Shown: piece by piece, positions 50,999 through 63,138 of the stretch
How positions within the stretch are numbered: position 1 is the first letter of the stretch
Layout of the letters: each line of letters begins with the position of its first letter
Assembly (NCBI RefSeq): GCF_000189635.1
Contig: NW_002476569.1
Span: 2,727 to 66,726, forward strand
DNA: 64,000 nt
Direction: 5' to 3'
Origin: Tetrahymena thermophila SB210
Taxonomy: Eukaryota > Ciliophora > Oligohymenophorea > Hymenostomatida > Tetrahymenidae
Translations under genes and position numbers: made by a program
The notes under the pieces: model-generated
Database searches by the model: none
What the model was told of the DNA's origin: nothing
Seen by the model: the letters and a program-made list of their open reading frames with translations, nothing else

Positions 50999-52380
50999 CT
51001 AAATATCCGCATACTTAGATTAATTTCTTTGACTCTTTATTTTTTTTGATTACTTTGGTGGAACAAAATTTCAGGCTAAAATTTAAAAATTAGGTGAATG
51101 AATGAATAAATAAATAAAAATTAATTGATTAATTGAAAAACCCTTTTTATTTTCATATAAAAATATTTATTATTAATTAGTATCTAAGGAAAAAGTTTTA
51201 ACTAATTTCTGAATATACTAATATCTTTTGCAAGTGAATTTTTTCTTTCGCAAAAGCAACAAGCAGTTTAAAATATTCAACTAATATTTTGTATTTTTTT
51301 AAAAGTTTCATAATAAACCTTATCTAGGATAAGCTATTTGTTGGATTTTTTCTCTTTGAATAATATTTTTTTAAAAATAAAAATAAATAAATTTCATTTT
51401 CTTAATTAAATTTAATATTTCATCTCTAATCTATATTATAATTAAATTTTAGATGATCGAATATCTTCAAATCTCGACATTTTTTATACAAATATAATAC
51501 TCGCAGCTTGCAACTTCAATAAGTATTAAAATAACAGTTGTATATAAAAACCATTAACCTTGTTATTAATTTCAAATACTTAAAAGAATCAATTCATCTT
51601 TTTAGCATTAGCAAGCACATATTTTTTATATTATTTTGTTATATAATTGCAAGAATGTATGTAGAATAATTTTGATATACTTCATCCTAAATATCTGCAT
51701 AATTAGATTAATTTCTTTTGGATCTTTATTTTTTTCGATTGCTCTGATGGAACAAAATTTCAGGCTAAAATTTAAAAATTAAGTGAATGAATGAATAATA
51801 ATTAATTGATTAATTGAAAAACCCTTTTATTTTCATATAAAAATATTTATCTATATTAATTAGTATCTATGGAAAAAGTTTGAACTAATTTCTCTATATA
51901 CTAATATCTTTTGCAAGTGAATATTTTCTTTCGCAAAAGCAACAAGCAATTTAAATTATTTAAACTAATATTTGTATTTTTTTAAAAATTTCATAATAAA
52001 CCTTATCTTGGATAACCTATTTGTTTGATTTTTTCTCTTTGAATAATATTTTTTTTTAAATGTTTCCAAAATATAAACAAATAAATATCATTTTCTTAAT
52101 CAAATTTAATATTTCAGTTTTAATCTATATTATAATTAAATTATAAATGATTGAATATCTTCAAATCGTGGCGTTTTTTATACAAATATAATACTTGCAG
52201 CTAAAAACTTCAATAAGTATTAAAATTACAGTTGTATAGCTAAAAGCCATAAACCTTGTTATTAATTTCAAATACTTAAATCAATCATTTCATTTTTGTA
52301 GCATTAGCGAGCACATATTTTTTATATTATTTTGTTATATAATTGCAAGAATGTATGTAGAATAATTTTGATATACATCA
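50999..52380. repeat. Two tandem copies of a 690-bp upstream element
   Basis: Units start CTAAATATCCGCATACTTAG at 50999 and CTAAATATCTGCATAATTAG at 51687 (period 688) and end at about 52380 with GATATACATCA. They are homologous to 25767-26539. They lie 5' of the second kinase gene; no coding function was seen. Confidence 0.8.
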
Positions 52381-52924
52381 TAGATATTTAATGATTAAAT
52401 ATAAAAATTTTTAAGTTTTAATATGTTGAACATTAATTATAAAAAATTTAAGAAAAAAATGCCTTAATTAAAATACGCCTTAATTAATGAGCATTTACAG
52501 TATATACTCTCCAGATTAATTTTTATAATATGAGTGAAATTCGGCAAATCTACTATGCAGGTATCATTTTTATTTTTTTATTTTTTCTTAAATTAATTCT
52601 TTCAAAACAGGGTCTTCAGCTTAATGAGTAAGCAACATTGTTACAGTCAAGAGAAATAAATTAAATTCTGATTTAATAGAGTCAAGGCACTCACTTTTTT
52701 AAAAATGAATCTATAATATAAAAGTATAAATTAAAATGATATTAAAGAATTATTATAGAGATAAATTAAAAATATTAAGAAAAATGAAAAATATTTTATT
52801 TTATATGTTGTTTTGTGATAATTTAATACAATTTTTAGTCGAATATATTCAAATAAATATTCAATTTTTACAATATTCAAATATATAATTTTCTTTGTTT
52901 TTAGAAATAAATATTTAAATAATT
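52381..52924. other. Unassigned AT-rich segment before pseudogene copy 4
   Basis: Right edge of module 2. A short ATG frame at about 52531 (MSEIRQIYYA) followed by a GT...AG pair would give only 15 residues, so it is not called. The 5' block seen before the other copies is absent. Confidence 0.5.
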
Positions 52925-55090
52925 TTGTTACTAATTTCAGTTTTAGACATGCTAAAGTTTTTGATAACAATAGAAAACACAAACTCTTAGTATCAAAAAA
53001 TAATGAAAAATATTCTGAGAAACGATATTACTTTAAATTTAATTAATATTACCTTGACACTGAAAAAATCTTTTATGTATTTGAAATGGAATATTATGAT
53101 TAATCCTTAGAAAGCTTTTAGAAATAATACCTACTCAATCATAAAACTATTAAGTCTTTGAAACAGGAAATTTACACTTACTTCTAAGAAAATCTAAATT
53201 TAGTGCATAATTTTGAAGACGCAAATTATGGAGATTGTCTTCAATTTTATGTTATCTCAATAAATTAAGATAAAATCCAAATTAAACTTAATTTGATTAG
53301 TCCTATTATTCAAAAGTAATCTTTTGAATAAGATAACTAACAAGTAGATAAATATGAAAGTGAAAATTAAAATGAAAGTGAAAGTGAAGAGGATAATGAA
53401 GATTATAATTAAATTGAAGAAGAAAATGAAAATGATTTTGAAGAAGTAGAAAATGAATCCCAAACTGAAAATGAAAGTGAAGTAGAAGAATAGGAAGAAA
53501 GTGAAATTCAAATTGAAATTAAAGAAGATAATGAAGATGAAAATGCAAATGAAGTTGGAGAAAAAGAAAATTAAAATGAAGTAGAAGAATAAGAATAAGA
53601 AGAAAGTGAAATTTAAATTGAAATGAAAGAAGAAAACAAACTTGAAGTTGATGGAGAAAATGATATAGAAGATGAGGATAAAAATGAAAATAATTATTGC
53701 AAAAAATAATTTATCTTTAAATCAATAATTTAAAAATGAAGAATATTAAATTAAATAAAAAAAAATATGTAACCAGGCTATTAAAAATAAGTGAAGAAAA
53801 ATATGAGTTTTGAGAAAATAATAGATCTGCCACTAGAAACCTAAAGTAATGAATTTGCTAGAAAATAATAAAAATATTTAGACCAAATTAAGGATATAAT
53901 TAATCTAGTTAAAAAATTAAAATACCCAAAAAGATCTTTCTAATGTAATTTAGATTATCTTTTCAAACATTTTGAATTTTCATCCCTTGTAAATTTTTGA
54001 GATCATTTAAAAATACCCAAAGTACAAAAGTTTTAAAGTTGTAGAATCAAATGAAAGTATCTTTATCTTAAATGTTAAAAAAGGGAAATAAACTATTTTT
54101 TTATGAGGCTACAAAGCTTGCTCTGTTGACTAAGCACAAAGTTTAGCTAATTAATATGAATCTATTGTTAAAAATTAGATTTCTTCAATATTTTTAAATA
54201 TTGAATAAATCTATATAAATCCACAACAAATCTATATTTTAGTTGAAAAAACATTTATTGAATAGCTTAAAAAATAAGATAATATACTTTTTAAAAGAGA
54301 TATAAGCTTAGATGATTTAAAAAAGTTTATAAATTATAGGAATTAGTTGTTAATTAAAAACGGTATTTAAATTACAAAAATAAACCTTGAAAATATACTT
54401 ATTGGTAATTAATATGGCAGTGATTCAGATGAAGATAATGAAATTAAATTGAATGGGGATCTATATCATACATTCATTATTGATGGGCTAAGCATTTAAC
54501 AATTTAAAACTTAATATACTGATATGAATTTGAGCTTCATAACTATGTTGATAAAGTATAAAATTTTAAAAATTATATTTAAAATTTAATTGAGATTGTT
54601 TTCTAAAAGATTTCTGAAATTTAGTTAGAAAATATTTCAGATGTTTTCAATAGACTCTAGTTAATAATTTATAATTTAATTTTTATGAGACGATAATACT
54701 CCTATACCTACCAAATTAAGATTTCAGAAAAAAATATTAATTAAATTTAAATAACTCTTGATAATAATAAGTACGGTTGTACTGAGACATTTAAAAAAAT
54801 ATTAGAATTAAGTAAAATAAGTCCTTCTCTTTAAATAATTTCTCTTGTAATTGATTACTAAATTTTCCCTTACTGTTTAAATTAACTTTTTTAGTAATTA
54901 AAGAGGAGAAAGTATGAAAATAAAAGTGTAGAGAAGGATAAATTATAGGAATTATTTTTGAAATATCAAAGTTTGTTTATTTAAGAATTCTTAGAAGATT
55001 TAAAAGTATACTCAATAGAAGAAAAATTTGGATAAATCACAGAAAACATTTTTGATGAATAGAATTAAAGTGATTAAATTTTAAAATCTA
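52925..55090 (+). pseudogene. Kinase-like family, copy 4, truncated and frameshifted
   Basis: Homology to copy 1 starts at TTACTAATTTCAG (codon 46 or so of copy 1) without start codon or promoter block, and fades near 55090, about two thirds through the gene. There is a deletion of about 36 bp after GTTTTTGATAA. One-base insertions lie near 53696 (TGCAAAAAATAA against TGCAAAAGTAA) and near 53915 (GTTAAAAAATTAAAATACCC against GTTAAAATGAAAATACCC). The acidic tract is long as in copy 1, so it derives from a copy 1-like gene. The INPENILIG position reads TLENILIG, consistent with relaxed constraint. Confidence 0.8.
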
Positions 55091-55613
55091 AACTTTTAAG
55101 TAAAATCAATAAAATTTGTTTTCTAAAAATTCTTCTTTCTCTTTAGAAGGATGGTTCCACAAACATCAAAAAAGTTTTTGAGGTTTTTAACGAAAAAATA
55201 CTATAAATTTAAAACTCTGATTATAAATAAAAATCTGTAAAATATATTTTCATCCAATAAAAAACTATTAAAAAATAAATGTTTTTTTTCTAAAAAATAA
55301 TAATACCATCTTAATAGATTTTAGAAAGGCATTTAGATATACTTGAAGTTATTTAATAGGAAAATTATCATTAATAATTCAAATTAAAATAAATTTATGT
55401 ATTAATTTTAAATCTATTTTAAAATTTTTTATTAATTATGTATTATTGTTTGTTTAAAATATATGCAAATTAAAAAACTAGTGGAATTTAAAACTCAAGA
55501 TTTTTTATTGGCATACTGCTACATATTGTCAATTACAATTAATAAAAAGAATGCTACAAATATTAATATTAATTTAGTTTAATAAATATAAATATTGAAT
55601 TATTTTATATGAA
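55091..55613. other. Spacer between pseudogene and LRR gene
   Basis: AT-rich, no exon recognised on either strand. Convergent 3' ends (pseudogene on +, LRR gene on -) meet here. Confidence 0.6.
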
Positions 55614-57328
55614 TCAAAGAGTAACCAAATTTTTTAGCTTTCTTAAGAGTTTGTACTTTTATTTCTTCTCAAATTCCAAATTTGTATTGTTGTCTCTATT
55701 TTATTATTAACAAATTTAATACTGATAAATAGAAATGTTAAATACAGTGCTGAAAACTTCAAATATTTAATGCCTAAGCAAAGCGCTAAGGAGGTAATAA
55801 TGATACTATATCCTATTGTCTGAATGTAATTTCCACTTTTATTTTATATTAAAAATTTTAATTTTTTGTTTAGAAAAAAGTTACTTACTCTAGATTTAAG
55901 TTAATGCTTTTAAGATTTTAGCTAATCTATAGAGCTTAGCCTAACTTAGAAATATTTTCTTCATTAATTATATTATATCTTTTTAATAGGATTTAAAACA
56001 TTTTTATTAATTTAATAATATTAATCTTAGTTTTTAATATATTTATTATTTATTGAAATATTTTAATAAAGTTTTACCTAAATTGTAAATTCAAGCTAGT
56101 AATTTCTTTGCAATTTTTAAAGAGATCTTCGAAAATAGAAAAGTTTTAACCATCGATATCATTTTTACTATTTATCAATTTATACAATTATTTTAATAAA
56201 CGATAAACTAAAATGATTTACTTAGCTAAAAGATCAAGTTTTTAGATATTGCCGCACTTTGAGATTCCAGTTATTAAATCATATAATTCTTCATCTTTGA
56301 TATTATTATAACTATTTTTAATAAGAATAAATTATTAATTATTTTGTTCATTAAAAAATCAATACTTTAAGTTTAGCAATAACTTGCTAAGACTTTTTAA
56401 AGATGATATTCCTTCACCTATAACTTTGAGCTCCTTTCCAATAGATTTATTATTTCTAAATATAATAATAGTTAATTTCTTATGGCTAGAAATATATTTC
56501 TTACTCAAATTTTAAATCTAATGAAATTAGATTTGGATATTGTTGTATTCCGATGCCAAATTAACAATAAAAGTTGTCGAATAATTGAGAGCCACTTTAT
56601 AGAAATATTGAATACATAATTTAAGAATAGAAAATATTACTCAAATTCAAAAGAGAGCGCTTTAAGATTCTCATTTGTTTAGAATTTATATTCAAAGCTT
56701 TCTTCTTTAATTTCATTTTCAACAGTTTAAGTACTTTAAGCAAGATAAAAATAATAAATATTTTAATGAAATGGGCATTTTAAATATTTACTTTGCTTAA
56801 ATTTTTAGAGAGTTAAGATTTGTGTAACAAAATAGGCAAGAGAGCAAATCTTAAAATGATTTTTTGTTTACTTAGTTTCCGCTATCAAAATTTTATTAAG
56901 AAATTATTTTTACAATAACAAGACAAATTATTCTTACCACAAATTAAGTGTGAGCTATTAAAGATTCTTCTTTTGTTCTAAAAAATGGCATAAATAAGAA
57001 ACTCCTTCTTAGGTAATTTAATTATTTCTATTTTTATTTTTATAATATTTTATTATAAAATAAATATATTGGAATATAAAATGAATTTATTATTAATAGG
57101 GAATAAGCTAATATATTTACGATAGGTCAATATTTAAAAACTAGAGTTCTTTATAGTTTGTTAAAGCAGCCAAGCACTGTGAAATTATTAAATCTCCGAT
57201 TTTATTATTCCTTTTTTATTCAAATTTATTTGCAATTTGATCATTTTTTAATGCAAATAAAATATTTACTGAAAATTTAACTCAAGGCCAGTTATATTAT
57301 TAGATTTTGCCTAAATGAACTTTTTCAT
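55614..57328 (-). CDS. Complete LRR protein (ribonuclease-inhibitor type), 347 aa, 12 exons
   Basis: Exons (minus): 57328-57270, 57210-57121, 57027-56938, 56881-56792, 56733-56641, 56594-56505, 56455-56366, 56311-56222, 56167-56078, 55978-55889, 55835-55746, 55695-55614; 348 codons with the TGA. ATG starts MKKFIQAKSNNITGLELNF. Nine internal exons are exactly 90 bp and one is 93; every intron is phase 2 and bounded by GT-AG. Each internal exon encodes one LRR, e.g. NNKIGDLIISQCLAALTNYK, and NIKDEELYDLITGISKC. The last exon gives KLLRKLKNLVTL then TGA, like the ends of its neighbours. No signal peptide or membrane segment is evident, so a cytoplasmic scaffold is likely; partner unknown. Introns are short (about 45-110 bp). 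The fit of phases and lengths over 12 exons makes the model robust. Confidence 0.9.
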
Positions 57329-59251
57329 TCAAAAATATTTAAATATTACTAACAAATTAGTAAAGGAATAAATACTTTTTTGTAAGATCTAAAAGAAATC
57401 ATTACCTACAATTGCTTTTTTATTAACTTTTTTTTAAATGTTTTTTTTACCAATTTTTTTAATCAAAATTTAGATTGTTTCTTACTTATATATATATGTA
57501 AAAGATACAAAATAAAAGTTATTAAATTTTCTTTTCTCAAATATACTTAAATCCTATAGCGCATTTAATTAATAATTGAGAAAAAAATATTTTCACAGTT
57601 TTAAATGACTTATTATGTAATATATGTTAACCACAAGTCTATAAATAAGATTACAGATATGATTCCAAGTTATGAAATAAAAACAAATTTCAAATAAAAC
57701 TCACCAAAATAAAAATTTTATTAGTTTTCTAAATAAGATAAAATAATAAAAGAAATCCTAAATTCTTTGTTGAAAAAAGTCGCTCTTTCTTCTTAAATAA
57801 ATTAAAAAGACAGAAATCTTTTTATAAATGATTTTAGACATTTTTATCAAATGCTTGAATCTTTTTTCAATAAATAATTCTGATTATTAATTTCACATAA
57901 ATTTTTATAGGATTATAATTATTTTAACTTACATCATATAATGATTAAAAATATAAAATTAATCAGGTATATTTAAAGTCATATTTTTAATTAAATTTTC
58001 TGCTTAAATCTGATATTACAGAAATTAATATATGATTTAGGTTACAAAAGAAATCAGATATTTAACAGAAGTATTATAAAAAATAAATTATAGTTTGAAA
58101 GTGTTATATTAAAGGCATTTAATTTTGAAAATAATTTGACTATTACAATTATTTATTTTAACTTACTTCATTTAATAATAAAAAAAATTAATTAATTAGA
58201 TTTTTTTAAAGTAATATTTTTAATTAAATTTTCTGCTTAAATCTGATAATACAGATTACAATATTTGATTTAGGTTACAAACAAAATCAAATATATAAGT
58301 AAAGCATCATAAAAAACAAATTATTTTAGCTTGAAAGCGTTATATTAAAAATATTTAATTTTAAAAACAATTTAATACTGGATGGGTTTTTTATAAATAA
58401 AGACATATGTAAAAATTGTTTTATTATCAAAGAAAATTTATTAATATGAATATGCCATAATAGTACTATGATTAGTACTTACTATTCATTTAATATTATC
58501 AAAATTTATAAATTCTACTATTAATTCATTATTATACTTTTGTTTTTGTTGGTAATCAATTTAGGTATTAAAGAAATAATGCATTTATATGATAGAGCAT
58601 AATTTATATGAAAGTAGATAATTAGTATAGTTGATTAAGTCTATGTTATTATAGAAAAAAAATATATGATAAATATATGGAAAAATGGAAAATATTTTTA
58701 AAAATTTAATAATTTTTTTATGAAATTAATTGTACCAAAAATATTTCAATATAAATATTAATATTTGCAAGTATAGATGGATAAATTATGGTGTTAAGAT
58801 AAAATTAATAAAAATAATATAAGATTTTTGCTAATTTGTTCTTTTTATTATATTAATTTTCTTTTCTATATAATTAATATATTTACTAAAAAATACTTTT
58901 TAAAAAAATAAATGATAAAAAAAAAATCAATTTATTCTAAGGTAGAAAAAGTAATTCAAAAATTTTAATAAAAACTCATAAAATAAACTATTTTAATTTA
59001 AAAAAGCTTCTCAGTTCTACACTTTTGTCTCACACTAAACTTGTTTTGATGTTTTTGTAAGATTAATAAAATTTATATTATTATATCTAATTGAGTAATT
59101 TTTACTCATATTTAAATTTCTTAAAACTTTTCAAAATTAATTTTTATAAATTTTATTTTAAATTATTTATTTATTATTCATTACTTCATAGTTAGATTAA
59201 TTCTATCTAGTAAATTTATAATTCATATACTTACATGTTATATATAAAAAG
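57329..59251. other. Intergenic region between divergent LRR genes
   Basis: Holds the 5' ends of the - gene at 57328 and of the + gene whose first recognised exon is at 59252, so promoters of both and the missing first exon of the latter should lie here. Apart from the tandem duplication at 57912-58378, nothing is recognised. A mini-exon ATGTTTTT then GTAAGA near 59047 would fit in phase but cannot be supported. Confidence 0.5.
57912..58378. repeat. Tandem duplication, two units of about 230 bp
   Basis: ATTATAATTATTTTAACTTAC at 57912 recurs as ATTACAATTATTTATTTTAA at 58142. Both units contain TTAAATTTTCTGCTTAAATC and GATTTAGGTTACAAA and diverge by scattered substitutions and small indels. 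Confidence 0.85.
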
Positions 59252-62094
59252 CCAATAAGTTAGAACCTCAGATTTATACAATGCTTTAGCATAATGTATT
59301 AATCTCTAAACTTTATAAATCTCCTTTAGGTAAAAATTAGTTATCATTTCAGTTTATTTCAATAAACCTGTTAAACAGACTACCAAATAAGATTAATTCT
59401 TTTTTATTTTTTTAAATTAAAAAATAATGAAAGTCAAAACTAATTTTGTACAGAAAACTCAAAAAATTTAGCTTAGGCTTTACAAAATTGTCCTAATTTA
59501 TAATAATTTACAATATTTTTAAAGTAAAATTTATTTTTTAATTAATTTTCTACATCAATTAAGTTTTTAAATTTAAAGTAGGTTTTTTTTCTTGATTTTT
59601 TCTGAAAATTATTTAAAACTTGACATTTCATAAATTATTACAAAATTTAATTAAAAGTTCGAATAATATTGATGAATAGGCTGTAAAGGAATTAGTAAAT
59701 GGTTTATCTAATTGCAATAATCTATCTAAATTATGTCTGGATTTTAAGTAAAACAAAAGCATATTTTTTAAATCAAATATTTATTCTAAAGTTTTATTCT
59801 ATTTAAATGTTTTTTAATTAGAATTAACTATCAAAATATACTTTTAACAAATAGTTAAATTTTATTTTTTTAAAATTTTTTTCTAATTAATTTTTATAAT
59901 TAAAATATAATAAAAGCTAAAATTAAATTGGTTAATAAGATTTATCAGATGTATTTGATAGTTTAAAAAATTTCTCTAAGCTCACTTCATTTTATCTTGG
60001 TCTTAGGTAAAATTTATTTAATATTTTTGAATTAGTTGATCTATTTCTTACATTTTATTTCTTTGTTTCTTTTGATTAAGATTAATTAATCAACTCTTTT
60101 TGATCTTTTTTTAAATATTAAAAAAAATACTAAAAGTACAAATTAAATTAATGATGAAAATGTCCAAATTATTGGTAATGCATTAAATGCTTGTAATAGT
60201 CTCTCAGATTTGATACTAAGTCTTTGGTAAGCTTAGATTATAATAAAATGAAAATAATTATAAAACCATCCTACTTATTCTTTCTAAAAATTATTTATTT
60301 TTTTATTTGGGAAATAATTTTTAATTTTTAATAATTAAAATTAATTTTAAACAGTTAAAACTAAATTAGCTCACAGGGGGCATTTAAATTAGGCTCTAGT
60401 TTAGGCAAATGTATGAGTCTTACAAGATTGTTACTTAACTTATCGTAAATAATTTTTTATTGCTTTTATTGTATTATTATTATTCAAAATATTGAATTAA
60501 ACTTATATCATTTATTTGCTTATTGTTTTTTTTTATTTTTGACTAATCCTAATTATATTTTTTTAAAATTTTATAAGTTATAATAAAATCACTGAAGAAG
60601 GAACTTAAAGATTAGTTTAAGCTTTAGCAAGCTGTAACTCACTCCAATATTTTGAACTCAAACTTATGTAAAATTAATTTATATATTTTTATGATGAGTT
60701 TTATTTTAAGAATATTGAAAATTAAAAAATTTCAGATAAAATTTAACTTACAAATCCTCTTGTTTTTTTTTAATTAAATTGTAAATTTGAATAACTTTTA
60801 ATAACAGAAATTATTTTATGAAAAATTTATAAAAGCGATAATAATAAAACTAGATTTTTTTAAAATAATTTTTTTCTGTCATGATCATGTATGTATCTGT
60901 GACAAAGATTTCAGTTTATTCTAAATAATATACATTTTATTTTTTCCTTATAAATTAATTTAAAATTATGTACAAATGCATCAATAGGAAGAATAAAATT
61001 GGGGGATAAAATTTATCAGCTATAGGCTCTGCTTTCACAAAATACCTTAATCTCTCAAAATTAACACTTATCTTCAAGTATTTTGAAATTAATTATTTTA
61101 TAATATAAAACAGATTAACCGATAAATAAAAATGAATATTATTTTAATTTATTTTTCAATTTTATTATTTTTATATAAATATTTAATTTAATTAATAATT
61201 CTTTTAGCTTAAAATTTTCTTTTTCTTTGCTGATAAATCATAAAAGTTATTACAATATTTAAAAGTGAAAATTAAATTGGTGATCATGGTGCTTATGAGT
61301 TAGTTTCTGCTTTATCAAAAAGTGATAAAATTGTGCGTTTAAATCTAAGTTTTTAGTAAAAATTAATTAACATTTTTAAAATTTTGAGTTTTTTTAATAA
61401 ATTGATTGTTCGATTCATTTATTTTTTAAATTTAATATAAAATCTTTATCCACTCTTTATTTTAATTTATAATCATAAAAATAAATTTAATATTTTAAAA
61501 GTAAAAATTAAATTACAAACGAAGGCGCTTATAATATTGGTTAAGCCTTAGCAAAATTCACTAATCTCTTAAGTTTAGAACTCAATTTAAGGTAAAAATT
61601 TTTGATTAATTTGCTAATAGCTTTTATTTGCAATAATTAACAAAATATTGAATTAAAAAATTATTTTAAGTGTAATTTTTATTTAATAAAAATTTTATGT
61701 TTCATATCTAAATAGTATAAATTAAATTGATTTTAACGGTGCATTAAATTTATGCTCTGCTTTAGAACATATCTTTACTCTCTCAACATTAGTTCTCAAT
61801 CTTTGGTTAAAGTAAGTTGAATGTTTGTTTGTTTTTTATTTATTTATCAATTCAATTTATTAAAAAAGATATTTTAGAATTTTTGCATAGTTATTTGCTT
61901 TAAAAATTTTTTATTCTAATTTTTTACATTTGAAAATAAATAATTTATATTTTAAATTTATTTTTTTTATTTTAAATTCAATTCTCAATAAATATTTTAA
62001 AAGGATAGACCATTACAATGACTCATAGAAATTTAAAATAAGAAGAAAAGTTCTTAAATTCAAGAGATTAATCAATAATAAAATATATTTATGA
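59252..62094 (+). CDS. LRR protein (ribonuclease-inhibitor type), 5' end not found
   Basis: Exons: 59252-59329 (78 bp), then ten of exactly 90 bp at 59434, 59658, 59917, 60137, 60355, 60578, 60988, 61266, 61502 and 61716, and terminal 62004-62094 with TGA. All introns are phase 2. Repeats include NQINDENVQIIGNALNAC, NKITEEGTQRLVQALASC and NQITNEGAYNIGQALAKF. The terminal exon ends KVLKFKRLINNKIYL. The exon at 61716-61805 uses a GTTAAA donor, the only unusual one; GTAAGT a few bases on is an alternative that would break the 90-bp length. As with other proteins of this fold, the product probably binds a protein partner; none can be named. At least one upstream exon with the start codon is missing. 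Confidence 0.85.
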
Positions 62095-63138
62095 TTAAAT
62101 TCTATCAATCTAACTAGATTATTTTGTTTTAAACTCAGAAAATATATATCAAAATAATATTAACTTGATTATTTAAATTTGTTTTTGAAGAAATAATTCT
62201 TAGTTATAAGAATATATAATATTTATATATATATAATTCTCTAGTTTAATATTTATTTTATTTAACCTTACATTTTTAATAAGAAAAGATCTTTTAATCA
62301 AATTATATTTTTCTAAAATAAAATAATTTAAAATAACTTTAATTAACACTATTTTGGCTGAAAAATATCTTTTGTTATTATCCAAAGCTTTCTCAAATAA
62401 AAAAAGAAATAAATAATTTATCATCTTTACACACCATTTATTACAAAATTTTATCTATTTTAAAGTGAAAAGACAATATCTTTCAGCACAAATTCATCAT
62501 AGTATATTTTTCTTGCAAAAAAATATATTCGAATAATAAACCATTAAATAATTAGCATTCTACCCTTTCCAAATATTAACATAATTTCATGAAAATATTG
62601 GAAATAAGTAATTACATAATATTATAAAACACATTGCTATTTGCGACATATTTTTTATGTAGCTAAGAAGCTACTAGTAAAAATTAAATAGAAAATTTAT
62701 TAATTAATTGATTTATAATTTTTATGTTATTTTATTTTAATATGTTTTTGCTTACTTTTTAATTTTAAATAAATATTTTTGATTTTATTATTTTTATTTT
62801 AATTAAAAAATAATTTAAAAATGTTTTTTTATATAAAAATTAATTTCTAAAAAAAGTTTTAATTTTTATCAATAAAATTTTCCTTTCAATAGTAAACTAA
62901 AATAGTATATTTTATCTATTTAATTTATTTTCAATCATTCTGGAAATAAATGGTTGTCTCTCAACATCCACTATAATTTAATTCTTTGATCACAATATTA
63001 TTTTAATAAATAATTTACAAAATCAAATATTATTTTAATAAATAATTTACAAAATCAAATATTATTTTATAAATAGATTTATTAAATAAAAATGAAATAC
63101 TTAATTATTATTTTAGATAAATAAATTAATTTAATCAT
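62095..63138. other. Convergent intergenic region
   Basis: Lies between the TGA of the + LRR gene and the TGA of the next - LRR gene. AT-rich, no exon found. Two 32-bp tandem units (ATTATTTTAATAAATAATTT...) lie at 62995-63060. Confidence 0.6.

Noticed and set aside
52731-52982. 83-codon minus-strand frame
   Set aside because: It overlaps the 5' end of pseudogene copy 4 on the opposite strand and has only low-complexity hydrophobic content.
62200-62424. 74-codon minus-strand frame between LRR genes
   Set aside because: Composition is Ile/Asn/Tyr/Leu-rich as expected of random AT DNA, and it has no LRR pattern or splice-consistent neighbours.
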